The position numbers and the translations under genes are program-made. Under the pieces are notes generated by a model. That model had not been told where the DNA came from, searched no databases, and worked only from the letters and a program-made list of their open reading frames with translations. Of a stretch of DNA of 64,000 bases, positions 51,042 to 59,284 are shown piece by piece (the stretch's first letter is position 1; every line of letters begins with the position of its first letter). The stretch covers positions 124,001 through 188,000 of the forward strand of contig NZ_JAHHZF010000004.1 in the NCBI RefSeq assembly GCF_018729455.1. Reading direction: 5' to 3'. Source of the stretch: Prosthecodimorpha staleyi (GTDB lineage: Bacteria; Pseudomonadota; Alphaproteobacteria; Rhizobiales; Ancalomicrobiaceae).

Positions 51042-52238
51042 GTGGCCCGCTTCGCCTATACCGCCATGTCGATGGACGGCCGCTCGCTTTCCGGCGAGAC
51101 CGAGGCCGCCGACGAGAACGGCGTCGCGTCCGAACTCGGCCGGCGCGGGCTGATCCTGGTCGAGGCGAAGCGGCTCGGTGCGGCGACCGGCGCCGGCCTG
51201 TTCGCCCGGCGGGCCGATCCGCGCGCGGTGACGGCCTTTCTGGGCGAGCTTTCGCTGATGCTGAAGAGCGGGCTGACCATCGACGAAGCCCTGCTGCTGG
51301 CTTCGGAGGATCTGAAGGGCGGCTTGCGCGACATCGTCCGCACCCTGCGGGCCGATGTCCTCGCCGGCCAGAGCTTCGTCCAGGCGCTGCAGCGCCATCC
51401 CGGCACCTTCCCGCCCGAGATCGTCGCCATGGCGCGCGTCGCCGAGGCGACCGGCCATCTCGACCGGGTGCTCGCCGTCGTGGTCGCCCAGCGCCAGCGC
51501 GGCCACATCCTGGCCGACAAGGTGACCGGCGCGCTGCGCTATCCGGCCTTCCTGCTGGTGGCGGCGGCCGGCGTGCTGGTCTTCTTCCTGACCCATGTGG
51601 TGCCGCAATTCGCCGGGCTGATCGGCGACAGCGGCCAGACCCCGGGCTCGATGGTCGCCACGGTGCTCGCACTCTCGGCCTGGATGGCGGAGAATTCCGA
51701 TCTTCTCGGCGGGGCCGCGATCGCCGTCCTTTCGGGCGGGCTGCTCGCCGCCCGCGTCAAGGCGATCCGCGACGGCTTCGTGCGCTCCGCGACGCGGCTG
51801 CCGCTGATTTCCGGCATCTGGCGGCTGCGCCGGACGGCGCTGTTCACCACCAATCTCGGCACGCTCCTGTCGCAGGGCGTGCCGCTGGTGGAGGCGCTGA
51901 AGGTTCTGGAAAGCGTGGTCGGGGTCGACGGCGAAGCCCTGGTGGCGGCGGTCGGCGACGACGTGCGCCGCGGCGGCCGGCTCTCCGAGGCGCTCGGCCG
52001 GGTCGATCTTCTGCCCGATGTCGCCGCCCGCATGCTGCGCATCGGCGAGGAGACCGGCGAACTGGCGACAGTGGCGTCGGAGGCCGGGGCGCTCTACGAG
52101 AAGAAGCTGACGGAGCGACTCGACCGCGTCGGCGCCCTGGTCGGACCGATCGCCATCATCGTCATCGCGGTGGTGATCGGCGGCCTGATGGTGACGATCA
52201 TGTCGGCGTTGATGAGCGTGAACCAACTGGTGAGTTGA
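51042..52238 (+). CDS. gspF: Type II secretion inner-membrane platform protein GspF
   Basis: A 398-aa membrane protein with two repeated cytoplasmic helical domains (VTAFLGELSLMLKSGLTIDEALLLASEDLKGG; LFTTNLGTLLSQGVPLVEALKVLESVVG) and three hydrophobic segments (YPAFLLVAAAGVLVFFLTHVV; LLGGAAIAVLSGGLLAA; GPIAIIVIAVVIGGLMVTIM). The start is set to GTG 51042 because GGAGG lies 8 bases upstream; the ATG at 51036 is too close to it. gspG follows after 3 bases. Confidence 0.9.
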   Translation: MARFAYTAMSMDGRSLSGETEAADENGVASELGRRGLILVEAKRLGAATGAGLFARRADPRAVTAFLGELSLMLKSGLTIDEALLLASEDLKGGLRDIVRTLRADVLAGQSFVQALQRHPGTFPPEIVAMARVAEATGHLDRVLAVVVAQRQRGHILADKVTGALRYPAFLLVAAAGVLVFFLTHVVPQFAGLIGDSGQTPGSMVATVLALSAWMAENSDLLGGAAIAVLSGGLLAARVKAIRDGFVRSATRLPLISGIWRLRRTALFTTNLGTLLSQGVPLVEALKVLESVVGVDGEALVAAVGDDVRRGGRLSEALGRVDLLPDVAARMLRIGEETGELATVASEAGALYEKKLTERLDRVGALVGPIAIIVIAVVIGGLMVTIMSALMSVNQLVS

Positions 52239-52241
52239 CCC

Positions 52242-52757
52242 ATGGCGACCCGCACATTCCTCTCCCGGCCCTCCGGTCCGGTCGCCCGTCCCGGCGACGG
52301 ACGTCCGCCGGCATTACGGCGCCCCGACACGCGGCGGCTCGACCGTCTCCGCGCGGGCTTCACGCTGGTCGAGATGCTGGTCGTGCTGGTGATCATCGGG
52401 CTCCTGGTCGGCCTCGTCGGACCGCGCGTCTTCAACCAGTTGTCCGACGCCAAGACCAAGACCGCGCGCATCCAGATCGAGAGTTTCACCAACGCCCTCG
52501 ATCTGTTCTTCCTGGACATGAGCCGCTATCCGACCACCGCGGAGGGCCTCAACGCGCTGATGGTCCGGCCGAACAATGCCGCGACCTGGAACGGCCCCTA
52601 CCTGCGCGGCAACGGCGTGCCGCGCGATCCCTGGAACAATGCCTATCTGTATCGCTCGCCGGGCCAGGGGCGCCCCTACGAGATCGTGTCGCTCGGCTCC
52701 GACGGCCGCGAGGGAGGCACCGACAGTGCCGCGGATCTCAACAACTGGCAGCGCTGA
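52242..52757 (+). CDS. gspG: Type II secretion major pseudopilin GspG
   Basis: A 171-aa major pseudopilin. A long 38-residue basic leader precedes the peptidase site G-FTLVEMLVVLVIIGLLVGLVGPRVFNQL. The globular part keeps the GspG calcium-binding and fold motifs (SRYPTTAEGLNALM, GPYLRGNGVPRDPWNNAYLYRSPGQ, YEIVSLGSDGREGG). The leader is much longer than in most GspG proteins; an internal start is not obvious. It overlaps gspH by 32 bases. Confidence 0.93.
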   Translation: MATRTFLSRPSGPVARPGDGRPPALRRPDTRRLDRLRAGFTLVEMLVVLVIIGLLVGLVGPRVFNQLSDAKTKTARIQIESFTNALDLFFLDMSRYPTTAEGLNALMVRPNNAATWNGPYLRGNGVPRDPWNNAYLYRSPGQGRPYEIVSLGSDGREGGTDSAADLNNWQR

Positions 52758-53223
52758 CGCCGAGCCGCGCAACGGCCGCACGGCCGACCGCCGCGCCGGC
52801 TTCGTGCTGATGGAGATCATCCCCGCCATGGTGATCCTCGGGCTGGGCATGGTCCTGGCGCTGGCCACCCTGGCGCGCGGCACCGGGCCGAGCGGACTGA
52901 TGGCCGTCGCCGTCGAATCGGCGGCGCTCTTGCGCAATGCCCGTACCGACGCGATCGCCTCCGGCCGGGAGACCAGCGCCGTGTTCGACACCCGCCGGCG
53001 CGATTTCATCGCCGGACCGCAGACCCTGCGGCTGCCGCGCGACATCGACCTCGCCGTGCTGGCCGGCGACAGCTGCGCCACGGACGGCAGCCGCATCGCC
53101 ATCCTGTTCCGCCCCGACGGCACCAGCTGCGGCGGCGTGATCCGCTTCACCAAGGGTGCGCGCAGCTTCCGCGTCCGGGTCAACTGGGCGACCGGCAACG
53201 TGGCGATCGTCGATGGCGCCTGA
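52726..53223 (+). CDS. gspH: Type II secretion minor pseudopilin GspH-like
   Basis: A 165-aa prepilin with leader ending RRAG-FVLMEIIPAMVILGLGMVLAL, followed by a hydrophobic helix and a beta-rich domain (LPRDIDLAVLAGDSCATDGSRIAILFRPDGTSCGGVIRF). The GTG at 52726 has GGGAGG 8 bases upstream and lies inside the gspG end, so it is coupled by overlap. Position between gspG and gspI matches gspH. Two cysteines in the C-terminal part may form a disulfide. Confidence 0.83.
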   Translation: MPRISTTGSADAEPRNGRTADRRAGFVLMEIIPAMVILGLGMVLALATLARGTGPSGLMAVAVESAALLRNARTDAIASGRETSAVFDTRRRDFIAGPQTLRLPRDIDLAVLAGDSCATDGSRIAILFRPDGTSCGGVIRFTKGARSFRVRVNWATGNVAIVDGA

Positions 53224-53785
53224 GGCCCGCGCCCTCGATCCGGTGTCGCGCAAGCCGCAGGCGGGCTTCACGCTGATCGAGGTGCTGGCCGCCATCGTGG
53301 TCGCCGGGATGATGGTCGCCGTGCTGTCGCGCGCCTTCTCGACCGCCTGGTCGGCGGCGCGCGCGCCGGCCGAGATCGCCGGGGCGACGATCCTTGCGCA
53401 GAGCCTGATCGCCGGGGTGCGTGCCGTGCCGGGCGCCGTCCCGGTCCGCGGCACGGCACGCCAGGGCAGCTTCGACTATGCGATCGGCACCGAGATCGTC
53501 GACTTCGAGCCGCGCCCCTCGCCCGCCCCGTCGATCCCGCTCGATGCCGGCCCGACGACCCGCACGGCACCCGCCCCCGGCGCCGGCAATGGCGGCGGCG
53601 GCGAGACTCTCGGCACGGGCGCCGCGGCAGGGACCCGGCCGGGCGAGCCCGGCAGCCGCGGGCAGCAGACCGGGCGTGCCGATTCCGGACCGCCGATCCC
53701 GCTGCGCGTCACCGTCGTCGTCAAAGCCCCCTCGGGCCGGAGCATCCGCCTTGAGACCGTCAAGCTCGTCCCCGGCGCGCGCTAG
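53213..53785 (+). CDS. gspI: Type II secretion minor pseudopilin GspI-like
   Basis: A 190-aa prepilin with the site QAG-FTLIEVLAAIVVAGMMVAVLSRAF. Usual GspI proteins are about 120-130 aa; here a Gly/Pro-rich region (about residues 95-165; APGAGNGGGGETLGTG and following) is inserted before a final beta strand segment (PLRVTVVVKAPSGRSIRLETVKLV). It overlaps the gspH end by 11 bases. Assigned as gspI by order and by the short N-terminal core. Confidence 0.8.
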   Translation: MAPEARALDPVSRKPQAGFTLIEVLAAIVVAGMMVAVLSRAFSTAWSAARAPAEIAGATILAQSLIAGVRAVPGAVPVRGTARQGSFDYAIGTEIVDFEPRPSPAPSIPLDAGPTTRTAPAPGAGNGGGGETLGTGAAAGTRPGEPGSRGQQTGRADSGPPIPLRVTVVVKAPSGRSIRLETVKLVPGAR

Positions 53786-54599
53786 ACAGCGTCCGCCCGC
53801 CACGCACGGCCGCGCCGGCTTCTCGCTGGTCGAGGTGCTGGCGGCCGTTGTCCTCACCGTCGGCCTCATCGTGGCGGCCATGCCCTTCCTGACCGGCGTC
53901 CTCGGACGCTGGATGACCGGGCAGCGGTCCCTGGAGGATGCCGATCTCTGGATGCGCGCGAGCCTGCGCCTATCCGAGGATACCGCCCGCGCCATCCCAC
54001 TGGTCACCGGCGACCCGAAATCGCCGACCGTCGCCTATCGCGGCGACGACCGGCAGATCCGGTTCGTCCGCCCGTCGCTGTCGTCCAACGCCGCGAGCCG
54101 CTTCGAGACGGTCACCATCACCCTGGAGCGGACCGACGACGGCGAGGCCGTCATCCGCCGCACGTCGCCCTGGACGCCGGCCGGCTTCGACGCGCCCGGC
54201 GGCGGCGGCACCGCGACCACGATCCTCTCCGGCCCCTACCGCTTCCGCTTCGTCCAGGTCTCCGGCTCCGGCGACCGTTCGGCCGACTGGTCGAACCCGC
54301 AGGAGATGCCGCGCCTGGTCGAACTGGTCGTCGAGCCGACCGGCCGTCGGCCGGTTCCGGCCGCCCCGCTCGCGCTACCGATCCTGGCCAACCGGCCCGG
54401 CGGCGGACCTGCGGGCGCCGCCGCCGCGGCGACCACCAACCAGGGCAATGCAGCCAACGGGACCTCCGGCGCCGGAACGCCCGGACAGGGATCCGGCGGC
54501 GGGGGCGGCCCCGGTCCCCGCCCGCCCTATGTGCAACCGCCGCCGCCCGGGACCGGCATGCCGCCGCCGTCGGGCGGCCCGATGCCGCCGCCGCTCTGA
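53751..54599 (+). CDS. gspJ: Type II secretion minor pseudopilin GspJ-like, TTG start
   Basis: A 282-aa prepilin with the cleavage site RAG-FSLVEVLAAVVLTVGLIVAAMPFL. The soluble domain includes PTVAYRGDDRQIRFVRPSL, FETVTITLERTDDGEAVIRRTSPW and a final PRLVELVVEPTG, as in GspJ. The C-terminal 80 or so residues are Ala/Gly/Pro-rich and end PPSGGPMPPPL. No ATG or GTG is in frame before the cleavage site; a TTG at 53751 with GGAG upstream is the likely start, overlapping gspI by 35 bases. Confidence 0.8.
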   Translation: MRPSSSSPARARQRPPATHGRAGFSLVEVLAAVVLTVGLIVAAMPFLTGVLGRWMTGQRSLEDADLWMRASLRLSEDTARAIPLVTGDPKSPTVAYRGDDRQIRFVRPSLSSNAASRFETVTITLERTDDGEAVIRRTSPWTPAGFDAPGGGGTATTILSGPYRFRFVQVSGSGDRSADWSNPQEMPRLVELVVEPTGRRPVPAAPLALPILANRPGGGPAGAAAAATTNQGNAANGTSGAGTPGQGSGGGGGPGPRPPYVQPPPPGTGMPPPSGGPMPPPL

Positions 54600-54702
54600 T
54601 ATCCCCGGCTTGAGACGGCCGGGACCCGCCGGTATCCGATTTGCCTCAACGACCCGAATCTCGTCCGATGCGCCATCCCGACCGCGCAGGAGCCCGACCC
54701 GC

Positions 54703-55635
54703 ATGCCCAGGATCATCGTGTTGGGGTCCATCAACATGGACCTCGTCGTCACCGCCGAGCGCTTCCCCGGCCCCGGCGAGACCATCGCGGGCGAGGCCTT
54801 CCGCACCTTCTCGGGCGGCAAGGGCGCCAACCAGGCGATCGCGGCGGCGCGCATGGGCGCGAAGGTCGCCTTCGTCGGGGCCGTCGGGGCCGATGCCTTC
54901 GGGGCGGACCTGGTCGCCGGCATGGCCGTCGAGGGCATCGACACCACGTCCGTGGCGACGGTTGCCGGCGTCTCGACCGGCACGGCGCTGATCACGGTGG
55001 CGCAGGGCGAGAACTGCATCGTGGTCGTGGCCGGCGCCAATGCGGCCGTCGACGGCACCGCTGCAGCGGGACTGGTCGGGTCCGGCGACCGGCTCGTCGC
55101 CCAGCTCGAAGTCCCGAAAGCCGCGATCGCCGAGGCCTTTGCGGCCGCCCGGGCCGCCGGCGCCGAGACCCTGCTCAATGCCGCGCCGGCCGCGCCCGCG
55201 GTGCGCGATCTCCTGCCGCTGACCGACATCCTGATCGTCAACGAGACCGAACTCGACCTGATCGCCGGCTGGATCGGCGCGGACGGCGGCGACGCCCGGA
55301 CCTGCGCCCGGTCGTTGCTTGCCGCCGGCCCGTCGACCGTGGTGGTCACCCTCGGCGCGGCGGGGTTGGTCGCGGTCACGGCAGAGGCGACCATCGAACT
55401 TGGCGGCCACCGGGTCGTCCCGGTCGATACCACCGGCGCCGGCGATTGCTTCGTCGGCACGCTGGCGGCCGGGCTGTCGGCGGGCGCCGACCTCGCCGAA
55501 GCGCTCGAGACCGCCAACGCCGCCGCCGCCCTGTCGGTGCAGAAGCCCGGCGCCGCGCCGTCCATGCCCCGGGCGGAAGACGTGCGGGCCTTCCTGGCCG
55601 GCCGGGCGACTGCGGGAGCCGTCGAGACGACGTGA
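54703..55635 (+). CDS. Ribokinase-like PfkB-family sugar kinase
   Basis: A 310-aa PfkB-fold kinase with ribokinase features: VLGSINMDLVVTAERFPGPGETI at the N-terminus, TFSGGKGANQAIAAARMGA (first signature), TAGVSTGTALITV, NETELDLIAGWI and the catalytic second signature PVDTTGAGDCFVGTLAAGL. It phosphorylates ribose or a related sugar. The ATG at 54703 has AGGAG 10 bases upstream. It stands 103 bases after gspJ and upstream of dgoK-dgoA, so the sugar may be linked to that pathway; ribose is not proven. Confidence 0.88.
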   Translation: MPRIIVLGSINMDLVVTAERFPGPGETIAGEAFRTFSGGKGANQAIAAARMGAKVAFVGAVGADAFGADLVAGMAVEGIDTTSVATVAGVSTGTALITVAQGENCIVVVAGANAAVDGTAAAGLVGSGDRLVAQLEVPKAAIAEAFAAARAAGAETLLNAAPAAPAVRDLLPLTDILIVNETELDLIAGWIGADGGDARTCARSLLAAGPSTVVVTLGAAGLVAVTAEATIELGGHRVVPVDTTGAGDCFVGTLAAGLSAGADLAEALETANAAAALSVQKPGAAPSMPRAEDVRAFLAGRATAGAVETT

Positions 55636-55689
55636 CGGCGGCGTTTCGGCAGGCTATCCTCGGACAAAAAGCAGGGAGCCGCCCGGATC

Positions 55690-56622
55690 ATGACCCGTTC
55701 CGCATCCTCCGGTCCCGCCTTCGTGGCGGTCGACTGGGGTACCTCGTCCTTCCGCGCCGCCCTGATCGGCAGCGACGGCAGCGTCCTGTCGGAAGTTGCC
55801 GGGCCGGACGGCATCCTGAAGGTCGAGGGCGGCGATTTCGCCGGCACGCTGCGCCGCCAGGCGGGCGCCTGGCTGTCCGCGACGCCCGGCCTGCCGGTGC
55901 TGCTGTCGGGCATGATCGGCAGCCGCAACGGCTGGGTCGAAGTCCCCTACGCGCCGACGCCGGCCGATCCGATCTCGCTCGCCGCCGGCATCCTGCGCCA
56001 GACGCTCGACGGCCACCCGCTCCTGTTCGTACCCGGGCTGATCCATGTCGACGCCCATGACGTGCCCGACGTGATGCGCGGCGAGGAGGTGCAGGTGCTC
56101 GGCACCTGCCGCAGCCTGCCCGACGCCGAGGTAGTGCTGCCCGGCACCCACTCGAAATGGGTCACCGTCCGCGCCGGCCGCATCACCGGCTTCCGCACCT
56201 TCATGACCGGCGAACTCTATGCTGCGCTGAAGGGCCACACGATCCTCGGCCGGCTGGCGGAGGGCGACGCCCACCATGCCGACGGCTTCGCAGCCGGGGT
56301 GCTGCGCGGCTATGCGACGCCGGCGCTCAGCCACGCGCTGTTCACCGCCCGCACCCTGCCGCTGACCGGCCGGCTGGCACCCGAGGCGGTCGCCTCCTAC
56401 CTGTCGGGCCTGCTGATCGGGGCCGAATTCTCCGGGGCGCTCGCCCATGCCGAGCCGGCGCTGCCGCATGTCGCGGTCGGCGACGCCCGCCTGGTCGATC
56501 TCTACCGCACGGCCGCCACCCTGATCGGCCTCGACCTGCACGCCGGACCGACCCATGCGGCCGTCGACGGCCTCGTCGCGCTGGCCCGCGTCCTCGACCT
56601 TCTGCCCGGAGCCGCCGCATGA
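55690..56622 (+). CDS. dgoK: 2-dehydro-3-deoxygalactonokinase
   Basis: DgoK phosphorylates 2-dehydro-3-deoxy-galactonate in the De Ley-Doudoroff pathway of galactose or galactonate use. The 310-aa protein shows VAVDWGTSSFRAALIGSDG, VLLSGMIGSRNGWVEVPY, FVPGLIHVDAHDVPDVMRGEEVQVLG, VVLPGTHSKWVTVRAGRITGFRTFMTGELYA and the C-terminal GLLIGAEFSGAL. It overlaps dgoA by ATGA (56619-56622). Confidence 0.92.
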   Translation: MTRSASSGPAFVAVDWGTSSFRAALIGSDGSVLSEVAGPDGILKVEGGDFAGTLRRQAGAWLSATPGLPVLLSGMIGSRNGWVEVPYAPTPADPISLAAGILRQTLDGHPLLFVPGLIHVDAHDVPDVMRGEEVQVLGTCRSLPDAEVVLPGTHSKWVTVRAGRITGFRTFMTGELYAALKGHTILGRLAEGDAHHADGFAAGVLRGYATPALSHALFTARTLPLTGRLAPEAVASYLSGLLIGAEFSGALAHAEPALPHVAVGDARLVDLYRTAATLIGLDLHAGPTHAAVDGLVALARVLDLLPGAAA

Positions 56623-57251
56623 CCTTCGACGAGGCCTTCGCGGCGCTGCCGCTGGTCGCCATCCTGCGCGGCATCCGGCCCGACGAGGCCGAGCCGATCG
56701 TCGGCGGCCTGATCGAGGCCGGCTTCCGGTTGATCGAGGTGCCGCTGAACTCGCCCGATCCGCTGGTCACGATCGGCGCGCTTGAGGCCCGCTTCGGCGG
56801 GCGCGCCCTGTTCGGCGCCGGCACGGTGCTGACCGTCGCCGAGGTCGCGGCGGTCGCGGCAACGGGCGCGCGGCTGATCGTCTCGCCCAACACCGACACG
56901 GGCGTCATCCGCGCCGCCAAGGCCGCCGGCCTCGTCTCGCTGCCCGGCGCCGCGACGCCGAGCGAGGCCTTCGCGGCGCTCGCCGCCGGTGCCGATGCGG
57001 TCAAGATGTTCCCGGCCGAGGCCCTGCCGCCGGCCGTGGTCAAGGCCTGGCGGGCGGTGCTTCCCCGCAGCGCCCGGCTGATTCCGGTCGGCGGCATCGA
57101 TGTCGCCAGCATGGCGCCCTACCGGGCCGCCGGCGCCGACGGCTTCGGGCTCGGCTCCGCACTCTATCGGCCGGGCCAGGACGCCGAGGCGACCGCCCGG
57201 CGCGCCGTGGACTTTGTGTCGGCTTGTCGGGATGGCGAAATTCGGAATTGA
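56619..57251 (+). CDS. dgoA: 2-dehydro-3-deoxy-6-phosphogalactonate aldolase
   Basis: DgoA splits KDPGal to pyruvate and glyceraldehyde 3-phosphate. The 210-aa product has PLVAILRGIRPDEA, the glutamate motif FRLIEVPLNSPDP, FGAGTVLTVAEV, the Schiff-base lysine in ADAVKMFPAE and the C-terminal PVGGID segment. It overlaps dgoK by four bases and ends with TGATG into the GntR gene. Confidence 0.92.
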   Translation: MTFDEAFAALPLVAILRGIRPDEAEPIVGGLIEAGFRLIEVPLNSPDPLVTIGALEARFGGRALFGAGTVLTVAEVAAVAATGARLIVSPNTDTGVIRAAKAAGLVSLPGAATPSEAFAALAAGADAVKMFPAEALPPAVVKAWRAVLPRSARLIPVGGIDVASMAPYRAAGADGFGLGSALYRPGQDAEATARRAVDFVSACRDGEIRN

Positions 57252-58093
57252 TGGAACGCGGCCAGCAGGGCCGAGCGGGGGCGAAGGACATGAACGCGCG
57301 ACGTCGGACCGTCGATCCAACGGGTCTGGATCTGGCTCCCGTCGGTCCCAACGATCGCCGTCGCCTGCATGGGTCGATCGCCCATGACCTTGCGGTGGCC
57401 ATCGTCGGCGGACAGTACAAGCCCGGCGACGTGCTGCCGAACGAGGATGTGTTCAGCCAGAAACTGGCCGTCTCGCGCACCGCCTATCGCGAGGCCGTGC
57501 GCATTCTGGCCGCCAAGGGCATGGTCGAGAGCCGGCCCAAGACCGGCACCCGCATCACCGAGCGCGCGCGCTGGAACCTGATCGACCCGGACGTGCTGGC
57601 CTGGCATTTCGAGGCCGGGCCGAGCGTGACCTTTCTGGACTCGCTGTTCGAACTGCGCCGCATCGTCGAACCGCAAGCCGCGGCGCTGGCGGCCGAGCGG
57701 CGCACGGAGGCCGATCTGCAGGCCATGCTGGTCGCGCTGGAGCGGATGAGCGCCGACAATCTATCCACCGCGACCAGCCTGGCCGCCGACCTCGAATTCC
57801 ACCATGCACTGCTGGCCGCCGCCCGCAACGAGCCCCTGACGGTGCTGTCGAGCGGCATCGGCGCCACCATCCGCTGGACCACCATGGTCAAGCAGCGCGT
57901 CGGTGCGATGCCCAGCGACCCGCTCGGCGATCATCGCGAAGTCTACGAAGCCGTTGCGGCGCGCAATGGACTGCGCGCCCGTGCCGCCATGCTGTCGCTG
58001 GTCGAACAGGCGCAGGCGGCGACCCACCAGGCGATCCGAAAGGGGCCGGCCCGAACCGACCCCGCAAAGAATGTGGAGGAAACGCGACGATGA
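57251..58093 (+). CDS. GntR-family (FCD domain) regulator of the galactonate genes
   Basis: About 280 aa. The winged helix spans roughly residues 35-110 (GGQYKPGDVLPNEDVFSQKLAVSRTAYREAVRILAAKGMVESRPKTGTRI). The FCD domain follows (FLDSLFELRRIVEPQAAALAAER; LEFHHALLAAARNEPLTVL; GDHREVYEAVAARN), with its metal-site histidines. The ATG at 57251 overlaps the dgoA stop (TGATG); an ATG at 57290 is also possible. It overlaps the SDR gene by ATGA. DgoR-like control by a galactonate intermediate is likely. Confidence 0.88.
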   Translation: MERGQQGRAGAKDMNARRRTVDPTGLDLAPVGPNDRRRLHGSIAHDLAVAIVGGQYKPGDVLPNEDVFSQKLAVSRTAYREAVRILAAKGMVESRPKTGTRITERARWNLIDPDVLAWHFEAGPSVTFLDSLFELRRIVEPQAAALAAERRTEADLQAMLVALERMSADNLSTATSLAADLEFHHALLAAARNEPLTVLSSGIGATIRWTTMVKQRVGAMPSDPLGDHREVYEAVAARNGLRARAAMLSLVEQAQAATHQAIRKGPARTDPAKNVEETRR

Positions 58094-58851
58094 GCGGTGC
58101 GATCTATCCCGATCTCGAAGGCAAGACGGTGCTGGTGACGGGCGGAGGCTCGGGGATCGGTGCCGAAATCGTGCGCCAGTTCGCGCGCCAGAAGTGCCGC
58201 GTGGCCTTCGTCGACATCGCCGAAGGGCCGTCCGAGAAACTGGCCGCAGACCTGACCGCGGGCGGGGCGACGGTGCTCTACCGGCCGCTCGACCTGCGCG
58301 ACATCCGCGCCTTGAAGACCGCCATCCAGGCGATCCGCAACGCCCTCGGGCCGATCGACGTGCTGGTCAACAACGCCGCCCACGACGAACGGCACCCGAC
58401 GCCGACCGTAACGGAAGAGTTCTGGGACGAGCGCATCGCCGTCAACCTGAAGCACCAGTTCTTCGCCGCCCAGGCGGTCCTGCCGGACATGCAGGCGGCC
58501 CAGGGCGGGGCGATCATCAATTTCGGCTCGGTCAGTTGGATGATCGGTCAGGGCGGCATGGCCGCCTATACGGCCTGCAAGTCGGCCGTGATCGGCCTGA
58601 CCCGGTCGCTCGCCCGCGACTACGGACAATACAACATCCGCGTCAACGCGATCGCGCCGGGCTGGATCATGACCGAGCGCCAGATCGAGAAGTGGCTGAC
58701 GCCGGAGGGCGAGGCCGAACTGATGCAGCGCCAGTGCCTGAAGCGGCGCATGGTGCCGGCCGACATCGCCAAGTTCACCGTCTTCCTCGCCTCCGACGAG
58801 GCCTCCGGCTGCACCAACCAGCATTATGTGGTCGACGGCGGCTGGGTCTGA
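58090..58851 (+). CDS. SDR-family NAD(P)-dependent dehydrogenase, probable sugar 1-dehydrogenase
   Basis: A 253-aa classical short-chain dehydrogenase. It shows the cofactor motif VLVTGGGSGIGAEIV, the NNA segment LVNNAAHD, the serine region NFGSVSWMIG, the catalytic YTACK and the C-terminal VVDGGWV. By context with dgoK and dgoA it probably oxidises galactose (or another aldose) to a lactone, or converts a related sugar acid. The lactonase and dehydratase steps are not in the window. It overlaps the GntR gene by four bases. Confidence 0.85.
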   Translation: MSGAIYPDLEGKTVLVTGGGSGIGAEIVRQFARQKCRVAFVDIAEGPSEKLAADLTAGGATVLYRPLDLRDIRALKTAIQAIRNALGPIDVLVNNAAHDERHPTPTVTEEFWDERIAVNLKHQFFAAQAVLPDMQAAQGGAIINFGSVSWMIGQGGMAAYTACKSAVIGLTRSLARDYGQYNIRVNAIAPGWIMTERQIEKWLTPEGEAELMQRQCLKRRMVPADIAKFTVFLASDEASGCTNQHYVVDGGWV

Positions 58852-59284
58852 CCCGCCGCCGAGTCGGACCGCCCGGGTCGGACCGCCCAGGCCGCCGGCA
58901 GGGCCGGAAGTCCTCTGCGCCGCCCGACCGCCACGGCCGGCGGCCGGCATCCGATGCCCCCGGAAACGCGATCCGCGAGCGGCGCGCGCCGGCGGGCACC
59001 GTGCCGGAGGCCCGGGGGCAGCCGCATGCGAACAGGCCATCCGCGCGATCACGGGCTTTTTGGGCCCGGCTCGCCGATCCGTCACCGTGGCGTGAACCGA
59101 CGCGCGCCATGATGGCGGCAGAACGGTTCCAATCCATTTGCGGGCCGCGGGGACGCTCGGCCGCTGGACCAGCCCCGCCGGCTCTGCCTTAATCGCCTCG
59201 ACAACAGGGCCGGGCGACAGGGTCGTCGATCGCCTGGCGCCGAATGGATCCGAGACGAGACCGATTTCCGCGAGGGGGGACCCC
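58852..59284. other. Intergenic region before the OmpA-like gene
   Basis: I see no gene in these 433 bases. Arms TGCCCCCGG and CCGGGGGCA (about 58953 and 59012) could form a long-range hairpin after the SDR gene, but no T tract follows. The promoter of the OmpA-like gene should lie in the right half. Confidence 0.45.

Noticed and set aside
58852-59284. Possible tRNA or small RNA gene in the 433-base gap
   Set aside because: No T-loop-like GGTTCGAAT, cloverleaf pairing or T-tract terminator was found; GC-rich partial hairpins are common here by chance.
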